This document shows positions 11,150 to 23,166 of a stretch of DNA of 64,000 nt, one piece after another. The stretch covers positions 26,181,201 through 26,245,200 of the forward strand of contig CM054184.1 in the NCBI GenBank assembly GCA_028829895.1, in the 5' to 3' direction. Made by a program: the position numbers and the translations under genes. Numbering within the stretch: position 1 is the stretch's first letter; each line of letters starts with the position of its first letter. The stretch comes from Sinotaia quadrata (taxonomy: Eukaryota; Mollusca; Gastropoda; Architaenioglossa; Viviparidae). The notes under the pieces are model-generated. The model saw only the letters and a list, made by a program, of their open reading frames with translations, ran no database searches and had not been told where the DNA came from.

Positions 11150-11685
11150 CAATCTTACACTTATATTCTGCACACTTTTGTAGCTGGTGATTTGACGAGC
11201 TTACACTAAAATCCCACATGCATTTGTAGTTGGCGATTTGACGAGTTTCTACTGAAATTCTATATACTTCTGTAGTTGGTGACGTGACGAGTTTGCACTG
11301 AAATTCTCTATACTTCTGTAGTTGGTGACGTGACGAGTTTGCACAGAAATTCTCTATACTTCTGTAATTGGTGACGTGACGAATTTGCACTGAAATTCTC
11401 TATACTTCTGTAATTGGTGACGTGACGAGTTTGCACTGAAATTCTATATACTTCTGTAATTGGTGACGTGACGGGTTTGCACTGAAATTCTCTATACTTC
11501 TGTAATTGGTGAAGTGACGAGTTTGCACTGAAATTCTATATACTTCTGTAGTTGGTGACGTGACGAGCTTGCACTGAAATTTTATATACTTCTGTAGCTG
11601 GTGATGTGACGAGTTTGCACTGAAATTCTATATACTTCTGTAGTTGGTGACGTGACGAGCTTGCACTGAAATTCTCTATATTTCT
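11150..11685. repeat. Minisatellite, 46-bp unit, about 11-12 copies
   Basis: The unit contains GACGAGTTTGCACTGAAATT, CTATATACTTCTGTAGTTGG and TGACGT. Leftmost copies are diverged; central copies are nearly identical. The unit aligns with that of the 46-bp array at 12,091-12,500, so the two were probably one array. Confidence 0.95.
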
Positions 11686-12090
11686 TCTTCTTTACGTTCA
11701 CTTCTTTTCCCCACAGGAATTGCGTGGAAACTTTTCATCTTCTTGATGTTCTCAGTTTCTGTAGAGTTCATGTGGGGCCTTCCTCCTTACTCTGTTATTC
11801 TAGGAGGGTAATACTTTTCAAAAAAATTGTGGAAGATTTATGGAAGTTATGGATTTAGTTTTCCAATTGCCTGTCATTGTTTACAGTTTACTTACATGCT
11901 TTATTAGTGTGTCAATGATTGTATGCATTGTTTTTCCTAGGAATTGTGTTAATATATGTATAGAAATTTTTTTTAAAAAAATGTGAGGAAGCTATTTGTA
12001 ACTTCCTTTAAGTTTGTGGTTTTCTTTTTTATTACTTATTGTGTAATGGTGGGGGGGGGGGGGCCGCGGGCCACGGTTTGTGCACCCCTG
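11686..12090. mobile_element. Insertion between two related arrays, ending in a hAT-like terminus
   Basis: This block separates two related 46-bp arrays. Its right end, read on the minus strand from 12,090, begins CAGGGGTGCACAAACCGTGG and is followed by CCCGCGG. This resembles the CAGGGGTG...GGCCCGCGGCC termini of many hAT-superfamily elements. A 13-G run sits at 12,051-12,063. I could not find a matching left terminus or an 8-bp target duplication, so the left boundary is only where the array stops. No transposase was seen. Confidence 0.45.
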
Positions 12091-12500
12091 GTATATATCA
12101 TTCTAGAACCGAGACTAACGAGCTTACAGTGACGCTGTATATATTATTCTAGAACCGAGACTAACGAGCTTACAGTGACGCTGTATATATTATTCTAGAA
12201 CCGAGACTAACGAGCTTACAGTGACGCTGTATACATACATTTTTGAATTGAGACTGACGAGCTTACAATGACGTTGTATACATCATTCTTGAATTGAGAC
12301 TGACAAGCTTACAATGACACTGCATACATAATTTTTGAATTGAGACTGACGAGCTTACAATGACGTTGTATACATCATTCTTGAATTGAGACTGACAAGC
12401 TTACAATGACACTGCATACATAATTTTTGAATTGAGACTGACAAGCTTACAATGACGTTGTATACATCATTCTTGAATTGAGACTGACAAGCTTCCAGTT
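12091..12500. repeat. Minisatellite, 46-bp unit, about 9 copies, two subtypes
   Basis: The first three units carry ATTCTAGAACCGAGACTAAC and CGAGCTTACAGTGACGCTGT. The later units carry ATTCTTGAATTGAGACTGAC and AAGCTTACAATGACGTTGT. Subtypes with CACTGCATACATAATTTTTG and GTTGTATACATCATTC alternate, suggesting a two-unit period in the right half. Confidence 0.95.
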
Positions 12501-12639
12501 AAATTTTATTTACTTTAGTATTTGTTATATCAGAAAGAGCCCAAAGAGTGAAATTGTTTTTATATATTTGTATACCAGATATATTTTACACTGAAATTTT
12601 TATAAACTTTTATACTGGATGAAAGAGAATGAAGATATT

Positions 12640-12955
12640 GAGCCCCTTGTAATGTCACTGTAGTCATGCATTCGATAACTGATTACACTGATGAACCCCT
12701 TATAATGTCACTGTATGCATGTATTCGTTAACTGATACAGTATAGCTTACACTGATGATCCCCTTATAATGTCACTGTATGCGTGCATTCATTAACTGAT
12801 ACAGGATAGCTTACACTGATGATCCCCTTAAAATGCGACTATTGCATGCAGTCATTAACTGATACAGGATAGCTTACACTGATGATCCCCTTAAAATGCG
12901 ACTATATGCATGCAGTCGTTAACTGATACAGGATAGCTTACACTGATGAGCGTAC
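12640..12955. repeat. Minisatellite, ~63-bp unit, about 5 copies
   Basis: Units carry TTAACTGATACAGGATAGCT, TACACTGATGATCCCCTTA and ATGCATGCAGTC. Left copies are diverged; right copies are close to each other. Confidence 0.9.
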
Positions 12956-13204
12956 TTCGCTGTTGTGTGTTAGGAATACTTTATTCCAAACCAATTTTGG
13001 AGAAACCTTTCAAACGTATTTTTAAAACTGAAATATTATATTCAAACTAATGTAGTTGTTTTCTTTAAAAGCAATATTAACTAAGTAGTTATATTGTTTA
13101 CTTCTGAAATTAAGCACTTTTCCTTAAATCATTATAATTAATGTTTCGGCATTAATATAAACACCTTATTTTAAGTTTGGAGAAACCTCTTTTGTTTAAG
13201 TTTT

Positions 13205-13416
13205 CTTTAAACTGGACTTAGTAAAATATTTAATTGCACAGTATCTTTACACTGAACTTAGTAAAATATTTAATTGCACAGTATCTTTACACTGAACTTA
13301 GTAAAATATTTAATTGCACAGTATCTTTACACTGAACTTAGTAAAATATTTAATTGCACAGTATCTTTACACTGAACTTAGTAAAATATTTAATTGCACA
13401 GTATCTTTACACTGAA
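13205..13416. repeat. Near-perfect minisatellite, 40-bp unit, 5 copies
   Basis: ACTGAACTTAGTAAAATATT followed by TAATTGCACAGTATCTTTAC repeats with exact 40-bp spacing and essentially no differences after the first unit. This is one of the most homogeneous arrays in the window and is likely recent or actively homogenised. Confidence 0.97.
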
Positions 13417-13450
13417 GGAAGCAGTCCCAATTTGCTCGTGTTCATGCCCA

Positions 13451-13490
13451 AATATAGTGTGAAAATATAGTGTGAAAATATAGTGTGAAA
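13451..13490. repeat. Short tandem repeat, 13-bp unit, 3 copies
   Basis: AAAATATAGTGTG is repeated three times without change. Confidence 0.9.
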
Positions 13491-13589
13491 TAATAAAACA
13501 TAAACAATGTATCACTTGTCAATTAATGGCCTAACTTATGCTAAGTAAATTATAAGCAATTTGCTTAAGCTACCTGTAAAGACTGGCTG

Positions 13590-14600
13590 ATGTTGTACAA
13601 TGTCGTTATATGTAATGACTGGCTCAATCAGTTGTGGTGTTCTGATGTTAGTTATACATGACTGGTGTTAGTTATACATGACTGGTGTTAGTTACACATG
13701 ACTTATGTTAGTTATACATGACTTATGTTAGTTATACATGACTGGTGTTAGTTATACATAACTGGTTCAATTAGTTGTTTTGTTTTGATGTTGTTAGTTA
13801 AACATAACTGTCTCAATTAGTTATTGTGTTCTGTTGTTAATTATACATGACTGGCTCATTTAGTTATTGTGCTCTGTTGTTATGTATGATTGGCTCATTT
13901 AGTTGTATTCTGATGTTAATTATACATGACTGGCTCAATTAGTTATTGTGTTCTGATATTATGTATGACTGTCTCAATTAGTTATTGTGTTCTGTTGTTA
14001 ATTATACATGAGTGGCTCATTTAGTTATTGTGTTCTGATATTATGTATGACTGTCTCAATTAGTTATTGTGTTTTGATGTTAGTTATACATGACTGGCTC
14101 ATTTAGTTATTGTGCTCTGTTGTTATGTATGATTGGCTCATTTAGTTGTATTCTGATGACTCATTTAGTTTATATTTTCTTCTGTGTTTGTACATGACTG
14201 GCTCAATTATTGTGTTCTGATATTATGTATGACTGTCTCAATTAGTTCTTGTGTTTTGATGTTAGTTTTACATGACTGGCTCATTTAGATGATGTGTTCT
14301 GATATTTATATAAGATTGTCTCAATTAGTTGATGTGTTCAGATATTATTTATAAATGACTGGCTCATTTTGTTCTTGCGTTATTTATACATGACTGGCTC
14401 AATTAGGTGAGGTGCTCTGATATTATTTATATATGACTGGCTCAATTAGTTGAGGTGCTCTGATATTATTTATACATGACTGGCTCAATTAGTTGAGGTG
14501 CTCTGATATTATTTATATATGACGCTCAGTTAGTTATTTTATTCAAGTGTTAGTTATACATGACTATTCAATTAACTGTTGTGCTCTGATATTAGTTATA
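13590..14600. repeat. Long minisatellite, ~43-45-bp unit, more than 20 copies
   Basis: Units carry TTATACATGACTGGCTCAAT, TAGTTATTGTGTTCTGAT and ATTATGTATGACTG. Unit length varies through internal deletions, and a longer period of two units (about 85-90 bp) is suggested by alternating ATTATACATGACTGG and TTATGTATGACTGTC forms. Confidence 0.9.
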
Positions 14601-14940
14601 CATAACTGGCTAAGTAGTTACTATCATTGATAAGTTACCACAGAAGTAATGTTAATGACCGGATCATATATCACCTCACTTAATTATAAATAGTCACCTT
14701 ACGATAGTTTGAAGTTAATTATATCACAATAAAAAATACATATCTAAACAAGAACTGTTAAGGTCATTCATTTTGTTTTCTCTAGCAATTTATCATTAGT
14801 AACTGACAGTTAATATTTATATATTGCTAATTTTAATGTTCTTTATAATTGTACTAGAATATAATAATAATAATAATAATAATAAATGATGATGTTGGTG
14901 ATTCTGAAATAGTTCTGAAAGGTACTCTATCAAGTGCGTA
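14601..14940. other. Spacer with an (AAT)n microsatellite
   Basis: AT-rich unique sequence. An uninterrupted AAT/ATA trinucleotide run of about 26 bases lies at 14,860-14,885. Confidence 0.6.
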
Positions 14941-15960
14941 GGACTATTCGAGAGAGTACTATTTTATGTTTATAGAAATAGTTCTGTAAATGAGCAATAT
15001 GCCCTGTATATAAATGGTCCTGAAAACGATTATTATAGTTTTTTTTAAATGGTTCTGTAAATGAGCACTGTGCCCTGTATATAAATGGTCCTGAAAACGA
15101 TTATTATAGTTTTTTAAATGGTTCTGTAAATGAGTAATATGTCCTGTATATAAATGGTCCTGAAAACGATTACTCTATTATAGTTTTTTAAATGGTTCTG
15201 TAAATGAGTATTATGCCCTGTATATAAATATTCCTGGCCACTATTATTGTGCTATGTAATACAGTGATCCTGAAAATGAGTACTATACAATGTTTATAGC
15301 AATGATTATTATAAACGAGAATTGTACCGTATATAAAAATTATCTTGACAACGAGTAAAGTGTCCCAAAAAATTATCTTGACAAGGAGCAAAGAGTAATG
15401 TGTAAAAATTATCTTGACAATGAATAAAGTGTTATGTACAAAAATTAAGAGTAGAAAATGTCCTGAAATTTTAATATTATAAAATAGAAAACTTCTTGAA
15501 AACGAATAAGTTATAACTAAAGAAACTGTTTAGAAAACGAATACTATCATGAAGGTAGAACATTACTAGTACTACCAAATTATCAGCTTATAAAATGTCC
15601 TGAAAACGAGTGCTATTGTACGAGTATAGAAAATATTCTGAAAATGAGTACTAAGCGTATACAAATGTCCTTAAAGCGATAATTAATTGAGTATAGAAAA
15701 TATCCTGAAATCGAGTACTATAATATGAGATGGGAAATATGAAAACGAATAATATAAGTATGGAAAATAACCTGAAATCAAGTAATATGAGTATAGAAAA
15801 TATCCTGAAAACGAGTACTATAATATGAGATGGGAAATATGAAAACGAATAATATAAGTATGGAAAATATCCTGTAAATGAGTACTTTAATATTAGTATG
15901 AAAAATATACTGAAAGCTAGTACTATAGTAATACTGAGGAGAATATCCTAAGGCTTAGAC
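14941..15960. repeat. Diverged minisatellite series, ~78-bp and shorter units
   Basis: From 14,970 to 15,230 a ~78-bp unit carries AAATGGTTCTGTAAATGAGC, CCCTGTATATAAATGGTCCT and GAAAACGATTATTATAG. To the right it decays into ~35-45-bp forms with AAATATCCTGAAAACGAGTA. A ~70-bp pair (AATATGAGATGGGAAATATG) is duplicated at 15,720-15,880. The shared TCCTGAAAACGAG core links this series to the next array. Confidence 0.85.
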
Positions 15961-16078
15961 AGTGTTTCAGTGAGTAGAGAGCATTCTGTAATGAGTATAC
16001 TGAGGAATGAGATGGCCGTGAGATCCTATTTCATTAAATAAAATTAATATCAAAGGTAACGAAATAATCCTTAGAATG

Positions 16079-17070
16079 GGTATCATGGTGTAATACACTG
16101 TTACTGAATAATCCTGAGAACGAGAGTTTTGTGTGTGGTGCACTGTTACTGAATAATCCTGAGAACGAGAGTTTTGTGTGTGGTGCACTGTGTACTGAAT
16201 AATCCTGAGAACGAGAGTTTTGTGTGTGGTGCACTGTTACTGAATAATCCTGAGAACGAGAGTTTTGTGTGTGGTGCACTGTTACTGAATAATCCTGAGA
16301 ACGAGAGTTTTGTGTGTGGTGCACTGTGTACTGAATAATCCTGAGAACGAGAGTTTTGTGTGTGGTGCACTGTGTACTGAATAATCCTGAGAACGAGAGT
16401 TTTGAGTGTGGTGCACTGTGTACTGAATAATCCTGAGAACGAGAGTTTTGTGTGTGGTACACTGTGTACTGAATAATCCTGAGAACGAGAGTTTTGTGTG
16501 TGGTGCACTGTGTACTGAATAATCCTGAGAACGAGAGTTTTGTGTGTGGTGCACTGTGTACTGAATAATCCTGAGAACGAGTTTTTAATGTAGTGCACTG
16601 AGTACTGAATAATCCTGAGAACGAGTTTTTAATGTAGTGCACTGAGTACTGAATAATCCTGAGAACGAGTTTTTAATATAGTGCACTGAGTACTGAATAA
16701 TCCTGAGAACGAGAGTTTTGTGTGTGGTGCACTGTGTACTGAATAATCCTGAGAACGAGTTTTTAATGTAGTGCACTGAGTACTGAATAATCTTGAAAAC
16801 GAGAATCTTGTGTGTAGTGTACTGTGAATTGAATAATCCTGAGAACGAGAATCTTGTGTGTAGTGCACTGTGAATTGAATAATCCTGAGAACGAGAATCT
16901 TGTGTGTAGTGCACTGTATAATCCTGAGAACGAGAATCTTGTGAGCAGCTCACTGTGAATTGAATAATCCTGAGAACGAGAATCTTGTGAGCAGCTCACT
17001 GCGAATTGAATAATCCTGAGAACGAGGATTTTGTGTGTAGTGCACTGTGTACTGAATAATCCAGAAAACG
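16079..17070. repeat. Long minisatellite, 44-46-bp unit, about 22 copies
   Basis: The unit carries ACTGAATAATCCTGAGAACG, AGAGTTTTGTGTGTGGTGCA and CTGTGT. Three subtypes occur: a 46-bp form, a 45-bp form with CTGTTACTG, and a 44-bp form with GAGTTTTTAATGTAGTGCAC. Minus-strand reading frames of up to 202 codons run through it in all three frames, because the unit lacks stops on that strand. They are not called as genes. Confidence 0.97.
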
Positions 17071-17665
17071 ATTATCAGTCTATGATACACTGTGCTGACT
17101 AAACTTGAGTTTCCAGTGTGTTATGATAATGATTAATTGAGAAAAATCCAAGAAAGTGGTCAGGAAAAAACTTGCATCAATTATTTTAACGTTCGTTGAA
17201 CGTTGGGCATTGGAGACAATATGAAAGAGGCGGGAAGAGCTGCATGAATCAAAGTCAATTTCGCCTGTCCTGAATCTATATTATAAAACAAAGTAGGTCA
17301 TTTGCGGTCAGCTGTAAGCCAGTCTCTACGCCTTCCTCTCACGCACCACTGGGGCGGCCTTTGTTAGAAGGCGTTAGGGAGGCTGGAGGTTTTTCAAGAT
17401 AAACTTTACTTTCATCATAGATTGTTCAGCGAATAACGAAATCTTGACAGAAAAAACGACACCATTTGACCGATATTATGTTCCAAACAGTTCTCTCTCT
17501 CTCTCTCTCTCGTTTATTTAAAGGATCTTTTTTTTTCAAAAGAAAGCCATACTATATTTTATAGTCATTCAAACTCTAATCATTTGGTTAAATTTGCCAT
17601 TTATACCAGAAACGTTGTAAACAATAATAGGATAATAAAATGAAATAAGTATGTTAAGTATTCAG
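17071..17665. other. Unique spacer, GC-richer, with (TC)n
   Basis: Positions 17,160-17,460 are not repetitive and contain GC-rich phrases (GGGGCGGCCTTTGTTAGAAG). No open frame with splice sites or recognised family was seen. A TC run of about 20 bases lies at 17,491-17,511. Confidence 0.45.
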
Positions 17666-18640
17666 AACGTACTATTAACACACTGACGTGATTAAGTAAA
17701 TATCACAAGTAATAAGACACACTATTAACACACTGACGTGATTAAGTAAATATCACAAGTAATAAGACACACTATTAACACACTGACGTGATTAAGTAAA
17801 TATCACAAGTAATAAGACACACTATTAACACACTGACGTGATTAAGTAAATATCACAAGTAATAAGACACACTATTAACACACTGACGTGATTAAGTAAA
17901 TATCACAAGTAATAAGACACAACACACTGACGTGATTAAGTAAATATCACATATAGTAAGACACACCATTAACAAGCTGACATGATTGAGTAAATAACAC
18001 AAGTAATAAGACACCCCATTAACAAGATAAGTAAATATCACATGTATAAAGACACACCATTAACAAGCTGATACGATTAAGTAAATATCACATGTAATAA
18101 GACACACCATTAATACGCTGACAAAATTAAATAAATGCCACTTAAATGAACCATACCATTAACACACTGACAAGATTAAATAAATGTTACATGGAAAAAA
18201 ATTATACCGTTATTAAGTTGACAAGATTAATGATATATGAAGCATGTCACACTGTTATCAAGTTGATAAGATTAAATGAATATTAATGAAGCAAATTACA
18301 CTGTTATATGGGTAATAAGCTTAAATAAATGTTACATGAAACTAGTCACACCATTAACACGCTGACAAATTAAATAATTGTTACATGAAATGAGTTACAC
18401 TATTATCAAATTGATATGATTAAATAAATATTACATGAAACAAACCACACTATTAACACACTGACAAATTAAATAATTGTTACATGAAATAAGTTACACC
18501 GTTATTGAGTTGACAAAATTAAATAAATGTCACATGAAATAAGTTACACTATTCAAGTTGACAAGATTAAAATTAATAAATGTCACACGAAATAAGTCAC
18601 ACCATGAACACGCTGACAAAGATTAAATAAATGAAGCAAG
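17666..18640. repeat. Minisatellite, 50-bp unit, homogeneous on the left and decaying to the right
   Basis: ACACTATTAACACACTGACG, TGATTAAGTAAATATCACAA and GTAATAAGAC form a 50-bp unit. It repeats almost without change about five times to 17,930, and then becomes steadily more diverged and irregular up to about 18,640. Confidence 0.95.
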
Positions 18641-19159
18641 ATGTCATGAACAGCAGGACAAGATTAATAATACTGACATATATAGACTAGATACACTATC
18701 TATTAACAACAGATTCTGAAGAAAATAAACGAAATATATATAATTGAACATTTTGAAATAAGTAAGCGTGTAATGAATGTAGCAAATAAGTAGTATAAAG
18801 AAATATTATTCTTTTAAAGCAATACACACAATTTTAAGTAGCAGATTGCTAAATGTGATTTTGATCATTGCATATTTATTATTTATAAACAAAGAAATAA
18901 AACATTAACACTTTAAATGCTGTGTATAGGTATATAATACAAAAACATTGCAAGAGTCAAAGTTTTGTCTGCCTAATCCTCGTTAGGACAATAAGTTACT
19001 GATAACAATGATAGACGAGCAAATAAAATAATAATGCCTATTAATGTATTAAAAATTACCTTAATAGATGTCTTTAAAGATTAAAAATATATTTTAACAG
19101 ATTTCAAAGTAAGGCTTGATATGTAACTAAGAGGAGTCGTCAAAAACAACATTTAAGCA
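18641..19159. other. AT-rich spacer, nothing recognised
   Basis: No tandem unit, coding frame or RNA gene was seen between two minisatellites. Confidence 0.4.
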
Positions 19160-19542
19160 TTTATGGTACAGCGGTTGTGTGGGACAAGTTGGTACATATG
19201 TCTGAAGTTATGGTACAGTTGTTGTGTACAAGTTAATATATAAATCTAAAGTTATGGTACATTTGTTGTGTAAGCAAGTTAGTATATAAATCTAAAGTTA
19301 TGGTACATTTGCTGTGTACAAGTTAATATATAAATCTGAATTATGGTACATTTGATGTATACAAGTTAATATATAAATCTAAAGTTATGGTACATTTGTT
19401 GTGTACAAGTTAATATATAAATCTAAAGTTATGGTACATTTGTTGTGTACAAGTTAATATATAAATCTAAAGTTATGGTACATTTGTTGTGTACAAGTTA
19501 ATATATAAATCTAAAGTTATGGTACATTTGTTGTGTGAGACA
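19160..19542. repeat. Minisatellite, 44-bp unit, about 8 copies
   Basis: GTTATGGTACATTTGTTGTG, TACAAGTTAATATATAAATC and TAAA form the unit. Copies from about 19,380 to 19,510 are identical. The array stops exactly where family B copy B1 begins. Confidence 0.95.
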
Positions 19543-19548
19543 GTTTAT

Positions 19549-20505
19549 GTGATGCTAACGCCACTTAGTTAATGGTTATGATTATTATTATTAATTGATC
19601 ACCCATGACTAATTACAAGTGATGAGAATTTTAATTTATGTTATTAATAATTCTCCAGCAGACACCACTCGTCTCTATCACTTGGCGGATATGTGGGTGC
19701 TGTAAACGTTTTCTCTCTTCCACAACATTAAAGACAAACATTTACTGTCATAAAATATTTCCACAGAAAAACTTCTTGCTAAATGAGAAGATAAATCCGT
19801 CTTTAAATCTATATTAGCGAGCCCCCATCCACCCACTTTCTTCTCCATAAAAGGTTATCAATATGTGTAGGAAGGACAATAAATTTAATAATAAAAATAT
19901 TAAATAAACAATCAAATATGCAACATGTGACTATAATCAAAAGAGCATTGACAATTACATCACCTCACAACAATCTTCAATTAATGCTGGACAATTGTTC
20001 AGTTTATCTTAGCATCGACATGAGCAGTCAATAACATAAACATATAATCAAGATCATGGATATCATCAAGGAAATAAGAGTGGAGTTTTAGAAATAGTGA
20101 AAGTCAATAACCTGTTCAAATATGGTGGTTGTTGCTAGCATGTTTCCCAGTCATGCAGTTTGCAACAAGTCACTGCCTTTCATAGTTAGGCGAGGTCCCA
20201 CCTGTCCCTTCTAGAGGTACATTACACAACTGTACCAGAATCTTCGACACACTCTCCAAGCACACTGTAAAGAATCATCCTGAATTTCACATGCGCTATC
20301 GTACACATCAGGAGGAATGTTCTTGATTTTCCGTGCGCATTTGAGGAATGTTCACTGTGATCTTCATGAATTCATGAGGCCAAACTCAGGCCACAAATCT
20401 TTAAATCATGTAACACACAGAGATGAGTGTTCTCGCTTACAGGTAACTAAAAAGATACATCATATAACAGACAGAAATGTGTGTTCTCACTTCCAGGTAA
20501 CTAAA
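19549..20505 (+). repeat. Family B composite dispersed repeat, long copy B1
   Basis: It starts at GTGATGCTAACGCCACTTAG and runs to about GTAACTAAAGATATATAT. The whole stretch matches, in the same order, the reverse complement of 28,689-29,676. Landmarks in order are GGCGGATATGTGGG, AAACGTTTTCTCTCTTCC, CCACCCACTTTCTTCTCC, CACAACAATCTTCAATTAAT, CAACAAGTCACTG, CACATCAGGAGGAATGTTC and ATCTTCATGAATTCATGAGG. A short weakly open frame in the right third (85 codons) is paralleled by a minus-strand 98-codon frame in the other copy. Neither end shows terminal repeats I can confirm. Confidence 0.9.
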
Positions 20506-20569
20506 GATATATATATATATATACATGCACTACAAATATTGCCAGGAAGTAAAGTAGTTCAAGCAGTGC

Positions 20570-20835
20570 ACTAGAAGTAATGTACTACAAGTAATGCACT
20601 CTAAGTAATAATGCTATTATTAGAAATACACTAGAATTAATGTATTGCAAGTGAAAAATAGAAATAATGCACTACAATTAATGCATTAAATACCATTGGA
20701 ATAAATATACTAATCTTGTAACAAGTACTGCAATAAATATACTAATCTTGTAACAAGTACTGGAATAAATATACTAATCTTGTAACAAGTACTGCAATAA
20801 ATATACTAATCTTGTAACAAATACTAGAATGAAAT
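20570..20835. repeat. Two short arrays: ~14-18-bp degenerate and 32-bp, 4 copies
   Basis: AAGTAATGCACTACAA-like phrases repeat irregularly from 20,570 to 20,690. From 20,697 AATAAATATACTAATCTTGT followed by AACAAGTACTGC repeats four times with 32-bp spacing. A (TA)n tract lies just left, at 20,506-20,523. Confidence 0.85.
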
Positions 20836-21899
20836 AAATCTTGTTTTGTTTTATCATTGTTAATTATATGCAAAAATGCAAATGAAATAATATATCAATC
20901 TGACATTGACATTTTAGACAGACTTTTGTTGTATGGTTAACTTTGAACTTATGTTCATTCAGTTGATTGATAGCCAACAAAGTCAAAAGTGCAAGAGTTA
21001 CCTTAATATGCATGAAAACATTGGGAAACATTGCCCTATACACCCACAACACTGGTCAGTCCAGACAATATTGATTGACAGTGACAATTATTTAAACAAT
21101 ATCATAAATAGCCCAAATGGCCATACTGGTCAGTCTGCATTTTACCACTAAAATAATATCACAAAGAGACACAATGAAAACATTGATCAGTCTGTATTTT
21201 ACCACTAAAATAATATCACAAAGAGTCACAGTGACAATATTGGTCAGTTTAAACAATTGTGATAGATACTGACAATTATTTTGTAATTAAATTATATCAT
21301 AAAGAGTCATCTATTATTATGAAAATTGTCATAAACAATTTGAAACTAAAATCATGCCACAAACAGTTATATCTACAGAACTAATAATTGCCTCTAAAAT
21401 CATTACATGAATAGTTAGTTTCCTATAAAATAGTCAACTGCCACTAAAATCAAGATAACAGTTTCGTACATTACTGATTATTGCCACTAAAATCATGCCA
21501 TGAAAATTAATAACTGACACTAACAGTATAATAATCTATTCATACTGCCATTTTTCTTTTAAAATAATACCCTTTAGTGCACCATAGCCCCAGCTTCAAT
21601 TATTACACCTTTTAGGATTCATACCTTTAATTTTTGAATAAACTGACATGTTTTACATTTTAGCCATTGTTTTATTATTGGGAATTATGTACAACCTTGT
21701 ACTTTTTAGTGTCCTTTTAAATTTTATTTTATATATGGTTTTGTTGTAATTTAATTGTATTTTTTTAATTATTTCTATTATTATAATTCTTCCTTTTTTT
21801 GAGGGGATGGAGGAGAATGTATTGACCTTATTTCACTAATGGGCTGAAGTTCACGTTTAAAAATAATGTATAGAAATAGTTCAAGTTTTAAATTTCTTC
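20836..21899. other. Spacer with old, diffuse repeats
   Basis: Phrases such as CACTAAAATAATATCACAAA and ACAGTGACAATATTGGTCAG recur irregularly from 21,050 to 21,500, suggesting a very old array. No coding region was supported. Confidence 0.45.
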
Positions 21900-22150
21900 A
21901 GAAGCTCATGAATCTGGAAATGTATCTGTAGCATTTGACATTTTCTGTAACCCATATTAAAATTGTTTATGAATCTGGAAATGTATCTATAGCATTTGAT
22001 ATTTTCTGTAACCCGTATTAAAACTGCTTATGAATCTGGAAATATATCTATAACATTTGACATTTCTGTAACCCATGTTAAAACTGCTTATGAATCTGGA
22101 AATGTATCTATAACATTTGACATTTTCTGTAACCCATGTTAAAGCTGCTT
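21900..22150. repeat. Minisatellite, 61-bp unit, 4 copies
   Basis: TTATGAATCTGGAAATGTAT, CTATAGCATTTGACATTTTC and TGTAACCCATATTAAAACTG form the unit. Copies differ at a few positions. The 63-codon minus-strand frame here is a shadow of the array. Confidence 0.93.
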
Positions 22151-23160
22151 TGAGACGTGGCAGTACAGTATAAAACAAGCAACTGTACAGAGGGATATGT
22201 TAGTTCACACAATGCGATTTTAGACAGGTAATTGTACAAAGTTATATGCTAATTCACACAGCGCACTGTAAGACACACAATTGTACAAAGTTATATTCTA
22301 GTTCACACAGTGCAACACATAGATCAAAGAATATATGGGTGCAGTCTTTCTACCAGAAAATATATTTCATCAACAGCAATAAAGATCATACTATAACGAA
22401 GATAAAATAATTCTAACAGTTAGGTCTATGAATTGTAATTAACTGCAAACCAGTAAACCCCAATTTTCAGTCATTTCACTATGCAACCTGTCAAAATTGA
22501 AATTTATTGGAAGAAATCATTCCTAGTTTCCCCCTACATGTAATATGACAGACAAAATTGACAAATAGCGATCAGAAGCAAATCAAAATTGTATCAATTT
22601 TAAACAGTTTTTCCCCCCATAACAGATGCTGTACACGAACTGAACATACTTCCAACATTACTGAGATGTTAAACCAAAGATTTTCATAACTCCATTACTG
22701 CAAAGGAATAATGTTTGCATTGGGCTGAAATCTTCAGACATCTCAGCACAAGGGAGATAAATGTCTGTAACTTGGACTAAAATCTTAACAGCCACAACAG
22801 CACAAGAGCCAGTTGATTTAAATGTTTCTGACTTTTGCTGATTTCACAACAGGGTAGGACGGGATCGAGTAAAGGGTTCTGAGGGAAGGGTAGAGGCAGA
22901 ATTAGGGGCTAACATGACCTTTCACCTGATAATGGTTTCTTGAATTTTGTATTTATTTTTTTATTTATTTTAATTTTGGGTGAAACAACACTATTTTATT
23001 ATTTCTTTTACTTGTTTTATTACTTTTAAAATTATTACTAACATTAGCATTCCTATTATTATTATTACCATACCATTACAATTCAAATTAGTATTGCTGA
23101 TATTTTGTCATTTCATATTTTTTCTTATTATTATTATATTATATTATTTATCTGTTTTAC
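22151..23160. other. Unique spacer, nothing recognised
   Basis: A weak ~65-bp duplication (AATTGTACAAAGTTATAT) lies at 22,215-22,300. The remaining sequence is AT-rich without supportable coding or RNA features. Confidence 0.4.
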
Positions 23161-23166
23161 CCTATT

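Noticed and set aside
16034..16999. Minus-strand frames of 78-202 codons with repeated SFSGLFSTQCTT-like peptides
   Set aside because: They are a 44-46-bp satellite translated in all three frames; unit length changes shift the frame and no splice or start context supports a gene.
1..20000. Possible CRISPR arrays among the tandem repeats
   Set aside because: Repeats are head-to-tail without unique spacers of constant length, no cas genes occur, and the DNA is eukaryotic.
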